Part shown: positions 5,891 through 11,965 of the stretch, one piece after another
Position numbering within the stretch: the first letter of the stretch is position 1
Layout of the letters: every line of letters starts with the position of its first letter
DNA from: an uncultured Nitrososphaera sp.
GTDB lineage: Archaea; Thermoproteota; Nitrososphaeria; Nitrososphaerales; Nitrososphaeraceae
NCBI RefSeq assembly: GCF_946478925.1
Contig: NZ_CAMLDP010000042.1
Location: 1 to 15,814 of the forward strand
Length of the DNA stretch: 15,814 nucleotides
Direction: 5' to 3'
Made by a program: the position numbers and the translations under genes
The notes under the pieces: model-generated
Databases searched by the model: none
Told to the model about the DNA's origin: nothing
Seen by the model: the letters and a program-made list of their open reading frames with translations, nothing else

Positions 5891-8311
5891 ATGGACAGAC
5901 CGCCATTGAAAATATACCGGCAGGCAGGCACAGACATATTGGGCTCAACACCGGGAGGTAGCTTCTCTGGCGCATCTTGCAGCCATGCGTACGGTCGGCG
6001 TAACAGTGGCCTGCCGTTCAGCCTCTACTACCACGACATTGCGCGCTGGCTGTTCATCCTGCTTCTCTTTTCCGGCCTGCTTTCGACCGGCTGGTTCGGC
6101 ATACCGCTCACCCCCAAGTACTTTATCGGAACCGTCGACATTGTTTCGGGCATTTTCGCCCTGTTCAGCGCGCTTGGCACCATCTGGGGCATCATGGCGT
6201 ACAGAGAATTCACAAAGTCGGCAAGCGCTGTCATCGAGGCAAGGCTTGCCGCGCGCAGGCTCGACCCTTCCATAGGCGACTATGAGTACAAGTCGTACAA
6301 CCCCCTGACGAGGGAGTACGAGGACGGCTTTGTGCCGTCCGGCCCGGTGGATTTCTGGGACAAGGAGACGACGGTCCCGGCATGGATGGACAAGGGCAAG
6401 TACTGGCACATACTGCTGTCGCTTCAGAACCCCGGCCGGGAAATACGGCTGCAGGTTGTCCGGGATAGAGACTTGCCGTTTGGAAGCGGGATGCGAAACG
6501 TGGCAGTCACGTCAAAGGACCAGAGCGACGAGGGAAGGATAATGAACCGCTACATAGTCAAGGTGCCGCAGTGGCTCGTCATGAACACGGAGCGCCGGCG
6601 CTTCTCAGGGCACGAGGCCGAGGGCTCTGAACTGAGCGCGCTCATTTCCGACGTGAACAGAAAGATAGTAGCTGCCACAAACGAGGTCGCCGGGTGGGAG
6701 CGCCTGCGCGTGCGCTACCCGTGGCGCTTCATGACGTTTGTAATATACCTGAACAAGAGCCTGCCACTGCGCATCGTCTACAGGCAGGTCATACGCAACT
6801 TTCCCGGCGCAAAGGAGCGCAAGGTCTACGAGACAAACGCCAACCTTGCAAACGTGGGCGACGACGAGCTGGCTGCGTCGATAATGGAGCTAGCGCAAAA
6901 GAAAAAGATCCCGCCGGCAAGGATGGCGCAGGTGCAGACGCTCATGCGCTTTTTGAAAAACGCGTACACCCGGCAGGGCCTGGGCGAGGGCGCAAGCGAG
7001 TACCACAATTTCCACCACTCGCTTGAAGTGGCGTACGTAGCGATGCAGCTGCTCCCCGACTATTTCAGGGGACACGAGTTTGGCCCAAAGGACTATGAGC
7101 TTTTGCTGGTGGCCGGACTCTTGCATGACTACGACCCCGCGCAGGAGCTCGGCGCAAATTCCGGCAAGCCCAAGGGCCCGAGCGCGGCGAGGACCATCGA
7201 GGAAGTGCAAAGGACCAGGATACACGACGCGTACTTTACCATGACAAACGCCGAGTTTATTGACTATTTCCGGCAGTACGGGTCGTCGTCGCTCCAGCCG
7301 CCGGAGGATTACGCCACCACGCACCCGGAGAGGGTCAAGTCCGACTGGACGCCGACGGAGAGCCTCGTAATCGAGACGCTCATCTGGAGGACAGACTTTC
7401 CGTTCTTCAAGCAAAGGCTTGCGCAGGAAAAGTATTCCGCACTGCTTTCGCAGCTAAAAGACAATGGCAAGGTGAACCTGCTTGCAGAGGTGCTCTGGCT
7501 TGCGGACCTTTCCGTGACGTACATGGTCTCAGACCCCGTCAGGGCATGGGACAGGGTGAACAACCTCTATGACGAGCTGTTCCTGCCAAAGCTGGAAGCC
7601 GTGTCGAGGACTGACGCGTTCTTTGCAGACTTTGCGGACCTGCCTCTGTACAGGGAGCTTCTCGCCCAGCGCGGCTTTCCCGATGTTTTCCGGCGGCGGT
7701 GGAACCTGATATACCAGTTCTTCCACGAGGGCAATCCGTCGACACCTCTCAACCGCACCATAGAGATGGCGCGCAAGATTTACTTCAAGGTGAACATGGA
7801 ACTCGACATGAGGCAGGGTGAGATGCTGCAAGAGATAGCATCGAACAACTGGTCAGAGTATTTCATCGGCATAGGAAAGGACCAGGGCGAGGTCCTCAAG
7901 GCCAAGTCGAGGCTTGCCGAGCTTGACCCGCAGAACGCGTCGGCGTTCTGGGGCGACGTGCAAAAGCTGCTGCCTTCAATTCCCGACGGCGCCATCGACA
8001 ACTTTTTGATGGTCATGCCAAGCCGCGTCGAGCCGCTTGACACTGAGGAAGAAAAGGCCAAGGTAGAGGCGATGTTCTCCATCCTTGTCAAAAAGCTCGC
8101 CCAGGCTGGCGCAGTCAAGGTGTTGACCGACATCAACGGAAACGACTCACAGTTTTTGGAGTTAATGTCGGCGGCAGACAGGGCGGGCCTTGCTCCCTCT
8201 GACGCGGGCAAGCAGTATTTCCCGCCGGGCTGGGCCGACCCCGATTTTGCAAAAGACCCCCGCATAATCACGCTTGCGCCAAAGCCGGCGGCCGAAGCGA
8301 CGAAGGCTTAA
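5891..8311 (+). CDS. Membrane protein with a cyclic-nucleotide PDE-like HD domain
   Basis: An 806-residue protein. Two membrane spans lie near the N-terminus (about 51-72 and 78-104), then a soluble region. A metal-dependent HD core follows: YHNFHH (371-376), LLHDYDP (411-416) and WLADLS (536-541). These match the HNxxH, HDxD and ADLS signatures of class I cyclic-nucleotide phosphodiesterases, although the usual DHPG is DPAQ here. The last 180 residues are helical and unrecognised. The N-terminal 30 residues are Gly/Ser-rich with no clear signal peptide. The ATG directly follows the bluB stop, suggesting coupling, but a TATA box spans that stop and TTG starts at 5906 or 5939 are possible. Phosphohydrolase activity is likely; cyclic-nucleotide substrate is inference. 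Confidence 0.72.
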   Translation: MDRPPLKIYRQAGTDILGSTPGGSFSGASCSHAYGRRNSGLPFSLYYHDIARWLFILLLFSGLLSTGWFGIPLTPKYFIGTVDIVSGIFALFSALGTIWGIMAYREFTKSASAVIEARLAARRLDPSIGDYEYKSYNPLTREYEDGFVPSGPVDFWDKETTVPAWMDKGKYWHILLSLQNPGREIRLQVVRDRDLPFGSGMRNVAVTSKDQSDEGRIMNRYIVKVPQWLVMNTERRRFSGHEAEGSELSALISDVNRKIVAATNEVAGWERLRVRYPWRFMTFVIYLNKSLPLRIVYRQVIRNFPGAKERKVYETNANLANVGDDELAASIMELAQKKKIPPARMAQVQTLMRFLKNAYTRQGLGEGASEYHNFHHSLEVAYVAMQLLPDYFRGHEFGPKDYELLLVAGLLHDYDPAQELGANSGKPKGPSAARTIEEVQRTRIHDAYFTMTNAEFIDYFRQYGSSSLQPPEDYATTHPERVKSDWTPTESLVIETLIWRTDFPFFKQRLAQEKYSALLSQLKDNGKVNLLAEVLWLADLSVTYMVSDPVRAWDRVNNLYDELFLPKLEAVSRTDAFFADFADLPLYRELLAQRGFPDVFRRRWNLIYQFFHEGNPSTPLNRTIEMARKIYFKVNMELDMRQGEMLQEIASNNWSEYFIGIGKDQGEVLKAKSRLAELDPQNASAFWGDVQKLLPSIPDGAIDNFLMVMPSRVEPLDTEEEKAKVEAMFSILVKKLAQAGAVKVLTDINGNDSQFLELMSAADRAGLAPSDAGKQYFPPGWADPDFAKDPRIITLAPKPAAEATKA

Positions 8312-8317
8312 AATTAA
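8307..8317 (+). promoter_or_regulatory. TATA box of tRNA-Arg
   Basis: CTTAAAATTAA overlaps the stop codon of the upstream gene and is centred about 33 bases before the mature tRNA. Confidence 0.55.
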
Positions 8318-8344
8318 CGCGACCGTGGTTGAACATTCAAGCGG

Positions 8345-8419
8345 GGGCTCGTAGCTCAGCATGGACAGAGCGAACGCCTCCTAAGCGTTAGGTCGTGGGT
8401 TCGAATCCCACCGGGCCCG
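8345..8419 (+). tRNA. tRNA-Arg (anticodon CCT)
   Basis: A 75-nt cloverleaf with acceptor GGGCTCG paired to CGGGCCC (one G-U), anticodon stem AACGC/GCGTT around the loop CTCCTAA (anticodon CCT), and T-arm GTGGG-TTCGAAT-CCCAC. The discriminator is G and CCA is not encoded. There is no intron. Its last 32 bases lie antisense to the 3' end of the HxlR gene. Confidence 0.95.
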
Positions 8420-8810
8420 CTTGTTGTTTGTACAAATCTTCAAGCGTCTTGGGCGTTCCGTCCTTGCACACTTCCTGCGGGTAATGCTGCATCGAAAACA
8501 GCATCAGCTGGTCAAGCACCGGCTTGAGAGCAAGGCCCCTTTCAGTCAGGAAATACTCTATCTGGACGGGCGTTCCGGGGTGCACCCTGCGCTCCACCAG
8601 CCCGTTTTTCTGCATCTCTTTCAGGCGCTGCGAGAGCGTCTTTGGGTTGATGCCCTCGATTGTCAGAAATTCGTTAAAGTGTCGGTGGCCAAGGTGCATC
8701 ATATTACGCATGAGGAGCACCGTGAATTTCTTGCCGATTATCTGGAACGTGTAGTTTATCGGGCACTGCTTCAAATTCTGCATTACCGCAGCATAATCGA
8801 CCGTGGACAA
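8388..8810 (-). CDS. HxlR-family winged-helix transcriptional regulator
   Basis: A 140-residue protein with the HxlR fold. The typical Cys precedes the first helix (LKQCPINYTFQIIGKKFT), followed by HFNEFLTIEGINPKTLSQRL as the recognition helices and the wing GLVERRVHPGTPVQIEYFLT. HxlR proteins often sense electrophiles or redox stress through that Cys. A TTG at 8810 is the long start; an ATG at 8783 (MQNLKQCP) is the alternative. The last ten residues, AGPVGFEPTT, are the antisense reading of the tRNA-Arg T-arm and acceptor. The gene therefore finds its stop codon inside the tRNA gene. It is divergent from the VOC gene with 82 bases between, and may regulate it and itself. Confidence 0.88.
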   Translation of the reverse strand: MSTVDYAAVMQNLKQCPINYTFQIIGKKFTVLLMRNMMHLGHRHFNEFLTIEGINPKTLSQRLKEMQKNGLVERRVHPGTPVQIEYFLTERGLALKPVLDQLMLFSMQHYPQEVCKDGTPKTLEDLYKQQAGPVGFEPTT

Positions 8811-8850
8811 CTTACCCCGCCTTCACCTACTTACCTCATCGACACCTGCC

Positions 8851-8861
8851 AATTAAAATAT
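8851..8861 (-). promoter_or_regulatory. TATA box of the HxlR gene
   Basis: Minus-strand ATATTTTAATT predicts a transcript start near 8829 and a leader of about 18 bases containing AGGTGA. It lies directly next to the divergent VOC promoter. Confidence 0.45.
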
Positions 8862-8891
8862 TACTTTATTATATCTGCTATCCAGAAGTAA
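8861..8891. repeat. Inverted repeat in the HxlR-VOC promoter region
   Basis: TTACTT (8861-8866) and AAGTAA (8886-8891) form a 6-bp inverted repeat with 19 bases between. It spans the VOC TATA box and start site, so a bound regulator could block transcription. The arms are short and could be chance in AT-rich DNA. Confidence 0.35.
8864..8873 (+). promoter_or_regulatory. TATA box of the VOC gene
   Basis: CTTTATTATA, centred about 24 bases before the ATG at 8893, consistent with leaderless transcription. Confidence 0.45.
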
Positions 8892-8892
8892 C

Positions 8893-9270
8893 ATGGCTAC
8901 AATAGTCCACTTTGAGATACCCGCAGACAATATCGAACGCACAAACAAGTTCTATGGAAATCTGTTTGGATGGAAGATGGAAAAGATGGCCGGCCCGATG
9001 GAATACTGGACATTTCGCACCACCAACGACAAGGGAGAGCAGATCATCGGTGGCGGCATCATGAAAAGGCAGATGCCTGATCAGGGAATAATAAACTACA
9101 TAGGCGTGGACTCGGTCGACAAGTATTCAAAAAAGGTGCAAGAACTTGGAGGCAAGGTCAAGGTCCAAAAGACAGAGGTCCCGGGGTTTGGATGGTTTGC
9201 CGTATGCACAGACACAGAGAACAACACCTTTGCCTTATGGGAGGCAAACCCGCAGGCACAGCACCATTGA
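8893..9270 (+). CDS. VOC-superfamily (glyoxalase/dioxygenase-fold) protein
   Basis: A 125-residue single-domain protein with two beta-alpha-beta-beta-beta units. The first has VHFEIPADNIERTNKFYGNLFGW, and the second ends GWFAVCTDTENNTFALWE. His6 and the Glu in ALWE are in the positions of usual metal ligands, but a full set cannot be confirmed by eye. VOC members include glyoxalases, extradiol dioxygenases and thiol transferases; small ones like this often have no known substrate. It starts at an ATG next to a TATA box and diverges from the HxlR regulator, suggesting a role in handling reactive aldehydes or quinones. That role is inference. Confidence 0.85.
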   Translation: MATIVHFEIPADNIERTNKFYGNLFGWKMEKMAGPMEYWTFRTTNDKGEQIIGGGIMKRQMPDQGIINYIGVDSVDKYSKKVQELGGKVKVQKTEVPGFGWFAVCTDTENNTFALWEANPQAQHH

Positions 9271-9286
9271 GAGACGCTAAATAAGA

Positions 9287-9610
9287 CTAGACGCCGGCGA
9301 GCTTGGCGTTTCCGTACAGACGCGCCTGGTGGACCTCGCTTATCTCCTCCCGGCGGTGCCGGCGCCTCTCGACCACGTATCCCGACGCGGAATGATAAAT
9401 GATGACCATGTCCTTTGGGTAAAACGACAGCATCTCGTGGTTTTCGCTGTCAGAGGCCATGTGGCGCAGGTGTATGCGCTCCCAAGCAAACAGCTCGTCC
9501 ACCTTGCCTCGAAAGTGGAAGGTGCTCCCGCACGGGCACTGGGTGTCGCGCCAGCTGCCGCCAATGTTGTTGAGCCACTGGCTCCCTTCCTCCCCCTCTT
9601 GCGCAGCCAT
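9287..9610 (-). CDS. Small CPC-motif protein, unknown function
   Basis: A 107-residue soluble protein. A CPCG motif (Cys25, Cys27) is followed by HLRH (His47, His50), which could form one metal site. The middle (MLSFYPKDMVIIYHSASGYVVERRR) looks like beta strands. I do not recognise a family. The ATG at 9608-9610 is supported by a TATA box at 9638-9647, giving a leaderless message. That TATA box is just past the stop codon of the HEAT-repeat gene on the same strand. The stop lies 16 bases beyond the convergent VOC stop. Confidence 0.7.
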   Translation of the reverse strand: MAAQEGEEGSQWLNNIGGSWRDTQCPCGSTFHFRGKVDELFAWERIHLRHMASDSENHEMLSFYPKDMVIIYHSASGYVVERRRHRREEISEVHQARLYGNAKLAGV

Positions 9611-9637
9611 GTATTCCTTGTATACAGGCAGGCGCCG

Positions 9638-9647
9638 TTTTATATTG
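9638..9647 (-). promoter_or_regulatory. TATA box of the CPC-motif gene
   Basis: CAATATAAAA on the minus strand, centred about 32 bases before the ATG at 9610 and directly adjoining the stop codon of the HEAT gene. Confidence 0.6.
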
Positions 9648-10151
9648 TTAGCCGCCAGTCATGCGGGTAAAGTCGTTCTTCCTGTTGACCGCCTTGATAT
9701 AGTCGAGGTTCGCCAGGGCGACCACTGCCGAGTCGCGCACCTCCTCGCTTTCGTCATTCTCCAGGGCGTCGTCCAGCGTCTTTCTTGCGTCCTCCGAGCC
9801 GATTACTCCAAGGGCCACCGCGGCCTCGTGGCGCACGAAAAAGCTCTTGTCCTTTTTCACGGCGTCGGCAAGCGGCTTTATCCCGCTTGAAAAGCCTAGC
9901 TGGCCAAGCGAGAACGCGGCCTCGTGGCGCACCAGGTCGTTGTCGTCGTCCTTCAACACCTTGCTTATCGGAGTCACCGCCGACTCGCCGGCTATCTCTG
10001 CCAGTATGCACACGGCCCTTGTACGGACCACGCTGTCCTGGTGCGTCAACAGTTTCTTGAAATATATAACGTTCTTTTCGTCAAACTGCGCCTCCATCTC
10101 CTCGAATAGCTTTATCCTCTCAATGCCAGGTGATTGTTTTTTGGCCGCCAT
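9648..10151 (-). CDS. HEAT-repeat protein resembling one half of deoxyhypusine hydroxylase
   Basis: A 167-residue protein made of about four HEAT repeats (about 40-150) after a Lys-rich helix. Two consecutive repeats carry His-Glu pairs: VRHEAAFSLGQLG (H76-E77) and VRHEAAVALGVIG (H108-E109), 32 residues apart, followed by EEVRDSAVVALANL. This order is that of one domain of deoxyhypusine hydroxylase, whose four HE pairs (two per domain) hold a di-iron centre and which is about 300 residues long. This protein is half that size, so it would have to dimerise to build the same site. The alternative is a generic E-Z/PBS-lyase HEAT scaffold. The ATG has a TATA box about 30 bases upstream. HEAT call secure; enzymatic role tentative. 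Confidence 0.82.
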   Translation of the reverse strand: MAAKKQSPGIERIKLFEEMEAQFDEKNVIYFKKLLTHQDSVVRTRAVCILAEIAGESAVTPISKVLKDDDNDLVRHEAAFSLGQLGFSSGIKPLADAVKKDKSFFVRHEAAVALGVIGSEDARKTLDDALENDESEEVRDSAVVALANLDYIKAVNRKNDFTRMTGG

Positions 10152-10175
10152 GCCCCATGTGTGCAGGCAGGACCC

Positions 10176-10184
10176 TTTTATTTT
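10176..10184 (-). promoter_or_regulatory. TATA box of the HEAT gene
   Basis: Minus-strand AAAAATAAAA-like box about 30 bases before the ATG at 10151, implying a leaderless message. Confidence 0.55.
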
Positions 10185-10210
10185 TTGTCAGGTCTGTCTG
10201 GCGCGAGACG

Positions 10211-10220
10211 TTATTATAAT
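10211..10220 (+). promoter_or_regulatory. TATA box of the gene at 10252
   Basis: TTATTATAAT, centred about 36 bases before the ATG; the predicted transcript start is near 10242 with a leader of about 10 bases. Confidence 0.5.
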
Positions 10221-10251
10221 CCCGCAGGTTACAGATGCGCCGTATATCTAT

Positions 10252-10713
10252 ATGCGCGTAAGGTACTGGCGTCTTGGCATCACCGACGTTCTGGATTCGG
10301 CGTACCCTGCCGAGAAGGCGAACCACTGGGACATCAAGTGTATGCAGGGCGAGTACGAGCACTTTGGGGTGTTCTGGTACCGCTACGGAACGCCGTTTGA
10401 CAAAGAGCCGGTGCACGGCGTATGCTTTTACTTTAACGATGTGCCCAAAAAGACGGTCGACGACCTGGCCGCATTCTTGCAGGGCAAGTTTGGCGGGCAG
10501 CTGCTGTACAGGCAGGCGAGGGGCTTTTTGCAGGGGTCAAAAGAGTTTGCCGAAGGCAAGGCGGTGGGCATCCTGGCAAACGAGATTTCCCTGAAATTCA
10601 ACGCGCCCGTGGAATTGACCCTAGAGTTTGAGAAAGCCACCAAGGAAGAAGTCGACAGTGAGGCGTGGAAGCTTCCGGCTGGAAAGGCGCTTCCGATACC
10701 GGGTCCCGACTAA
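10252..10713 (+). CDS. Conserved-looking soluble protein, unknown function
   Basis: A 153-residue protein starting MRVRYWRLGITDVLDSAYP. The first half is rich in aromatic residues (HFGVFWYRYG, VCFYFND); the second is helical (TVDDLAAFLQGKF) and ends in a Pro-rich tail. There are no membrane spans and only two Cys. I do not recognise the family. The open frame continues far upstream, but a TATA box at 10211-10220 places the true start at the ATG at 10252. The tatC gene follows after 36 bases, with its own TATA box overlapping this gene's stop codon, so co-transcription is possible but not needed. Confidence 0.72.
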   Translation: MRVRYWRLGITDVLDSAYPAEKANHWDIKCMQGEYEHFGVFWYRYGTPFDKEPVHGVCFYFNDVPKKTVDDLAAFLQGKFGGQLLYRQARGFLQGSKEFAEGKAVGILANEISLKFNAPVELTLEFEKATKEEVDSEAWKLPAGKALPIPGPD

Positions 10714-10721
10714 AATATATT
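10711..10721 (+). promoter_or_regulatory. TATA box and ribosome site of tatC
   Basis: TAAAATATATT includes the stop codon of the preceding gene and predicts a start near 10744. A GGTGA at 10741-10745 lies five bases before the ATG, the clearest ribosome-site candidate in the window, although such a short leader might barely include it. Confidence 0.5.
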
Positions 10722-10749
10722 CCACAGACGATCACTCTAAGGTGAAGCA

Positions 10750-11565
10750 ATGGCGTCAGAGATGACCCTGTTTGAGCACTTTAACGAGCTTCGCGCTCGC
10801 ATAGTGCGCATGGTCATCGCCGTCATCGCCATAAGCATCTTCTGCATGTCGTTTGGCCTAAAGCCGATAGAGTATGCGGGCATACAGCTAGCATACCCCT
10901 TTCCGGACACGATACACAACGTCTCGTCCCAGATAATGCTCTACATGCAAAAGAGCCTCATCCCTACAGGAGTCACCCTGGTCCAGACTGCGCCGGGGCA
11001 GGCGTTCTTTGCGCAGGTGTACGTCTCGATGCTTGCAGGGGTCATTGGCGCCATGCCCGTCATCGTCAAAGAGATAGCAGGGTTCATCTCGCCGGCGATA
11101 AGCCCAAAGACAAGAAAGTCGATATCCCACGTCGTCATACCGGCGATTGCCCTCTTTGCCGCCGGCGTGGTGTTTGCATACCTTGCGGCGGTGCCGTTCG
11201 TGCTCCAGTTCCTCTACCAGTACGGCGAGGCGATAGGCGCGGTGGCGCTGTTCAACATCTCGGATTTCATCTCGTTCGTGCTCCAGTTTCTCCTCGGCTT
11301 TGGCATCGCCTTTGAGCTGCCAGTCCTGATGTACGGCATCTCTCTCACGGGCGCCATGTCGCCCTACTTTTGGCGCAACAACTTTCGCTATGCCATCATA
11401 GTCCTCGTGATATTTGGAGCGGTGATAACACCCGACGGTAGTGGCATCACGATGTGGTTCGTGGCCGGCCCCATGATAGCCCTGTACCTGGCGGGCATGG
11501 TGGCAGTCGAAAGCAGGGCTAAAAAGCTTGAGAAGGCGGCAAGATTGGCACCTAATAACACTTAA
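10750..11565 (+). CDS. tatC: Twin-arginine translocase subunit TatC
   Basis: A 271-residue membrane protein with six predicted spans. The cytoplasmic N-terminus MTLFEHFNELRARIV matches the TatC signature HxxELRxR. The FGIAFELPV motif keeps the conserved Glu, and VITPDGSGITMW corresponds to the usual TPD loop. TatC recognises twin-arginine signal peptides and, with TatA, moves folded proteins across the membrane. The first extracytoplasmic loop is long (about residues 40-80). APGQAFFAQVYV stands where many relatives have PxExFF, so a usual Glu is Gln here. A tatA gene follows 26 bases later. Confidence 0.95.
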   Translation: MASEMTLFEHFNELRARIVRMVIAVIAISIFCMSFGLKPIEYAGIQLAYPFPDTIHNVSSQIMLYMQKSLIPTGVTLVQTAPGQAFFAQVYVSMLAGVIGAMPVIVKEIAGFISPAISPKTRKSISHVVIPAIALFAAGVVFAYLAAVPFVLQFLYQYGEAIGAVALFNISDFISFVLQFLLGFGIAFELPVLMYGISLTGAMSPYFWRNNFRYAIIVLVIFGAVITPDGSGITMWFVAGPMIALYLAGMVAVESRAKKLEKAARLAPNNT

Positions 11566-11570
11566 ATTCT
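11561..11570 (+). promoter_or_regulatory. TATA box of tatA
   Basis: CTTAAATTCT overlaps the tatC stop codon and is centred about 27 bases before the ATG at 11592. A second AT-rich stretch, TAATATTTA (11571-11579), is less well placed. Confidence 0.5.
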
Positions 11571-11591
11571 TAATATTTACATACTCTTTTG

Positions 11592-11927
11592 ATGTCTGGA
11601 GGACTTTCAAGCCTCATAATGCAGTTCGGTGGCCTGGGCGGCGCTGAATGGATATTCATCATAATAGCTATTGTGGTGGTATTCTTTGGGGTCAAAAAGA
11701 TCCCCGAGATTGCAAGGAGCTTTGGCAAGGCGTCAGCAGAATACGAGAAGGCCAAGATAGAGGCCAAGCGCGAGCTCCAGCAATACAAGAACCAGGAAAG
11801 CAACAGGGTGGGCAGGGAAAAGCTGGAGGAGATCGCAGACTCGCTGGGCATCAACTACACCAACAAGAACGACGACGAGCTGAGAGCAGCGATCGACATC
11901 GAGCTGAACAAGACCTCGAAAAAGTAA
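11592..11927 (+). CDS. tatA: Twin-arginine translocase subunit TatA with extra C-terminal domain
   Basis: A 111-residue protein. A short N-terminus leads to one membrane span (WIFIIIAIVVVFFGV, about 20-34), then the TatA hinge and amphipathic helix KKIPEIARSFGKASAEYEKA. TatA forms the translocation pore with TatC. Unlike minimal TatA proteins, it continues with a charged coil and a small alpha domain KLEEIADSLGINYTNKNDDE (about 77-96) reminiscent of SAP/Rho-N-like helical pairs. The ATG at 11592 is preferred over the TTG just before it. It follows tatC with its own TATA box. No second tatA or tatB is in the window. Confidence 0.92.
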   Translation: MSGGLSSLIMQFGGLGGAEWIFIIIAIVVVFFGVKKIPEIARSFGKASAEYEKAKIEAKRELQQYKNQESNRVGREKLEEIADSLGINYTNKNDDELRAAIDIELNKTSKK

Positions 11928-11934
11928 GCAAGGC

Positions 11935-11944
11935 TTTTTATTAC
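11935..11944 (+). promoter_or_regulatory. TATA box of purP
   Basis: TTTTATTACA, centred about 27 bases before the TTG at 11966; it supports a leaderless TTG start. Confidence 0.55.
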
Positions 11945-11947
11945 AAT

Positions 11948-11958
11948 CTTTTTGTTTT
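11948..11958 (+). terminator. T-rich tract after tatA
   Basis: CTTTTTGTTTT lies 21 bases past the tatA stop. T-rich runs terminate archaeal transcription. It sits between the purP TATA box and start, so termination and initiation signals are interleaved. Confidence 0.4.
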
Positions 11959-11965
11959 ATAGCCG

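Noticed and set aside
9847..10251. Upstream extension of the frame of the gene at 10252
   Set aside because: It is antisense to the HEAT-repeat gene, and a TATA box and ATG near 10252 explain the true start.
10888..11610. Minus-strand open frame of 240 codons opposite tatC
   Set aside because: It is His/Arg/Asp-rich with no domain, the usual reverse complement of a hydrophobic membrane-protein gene.
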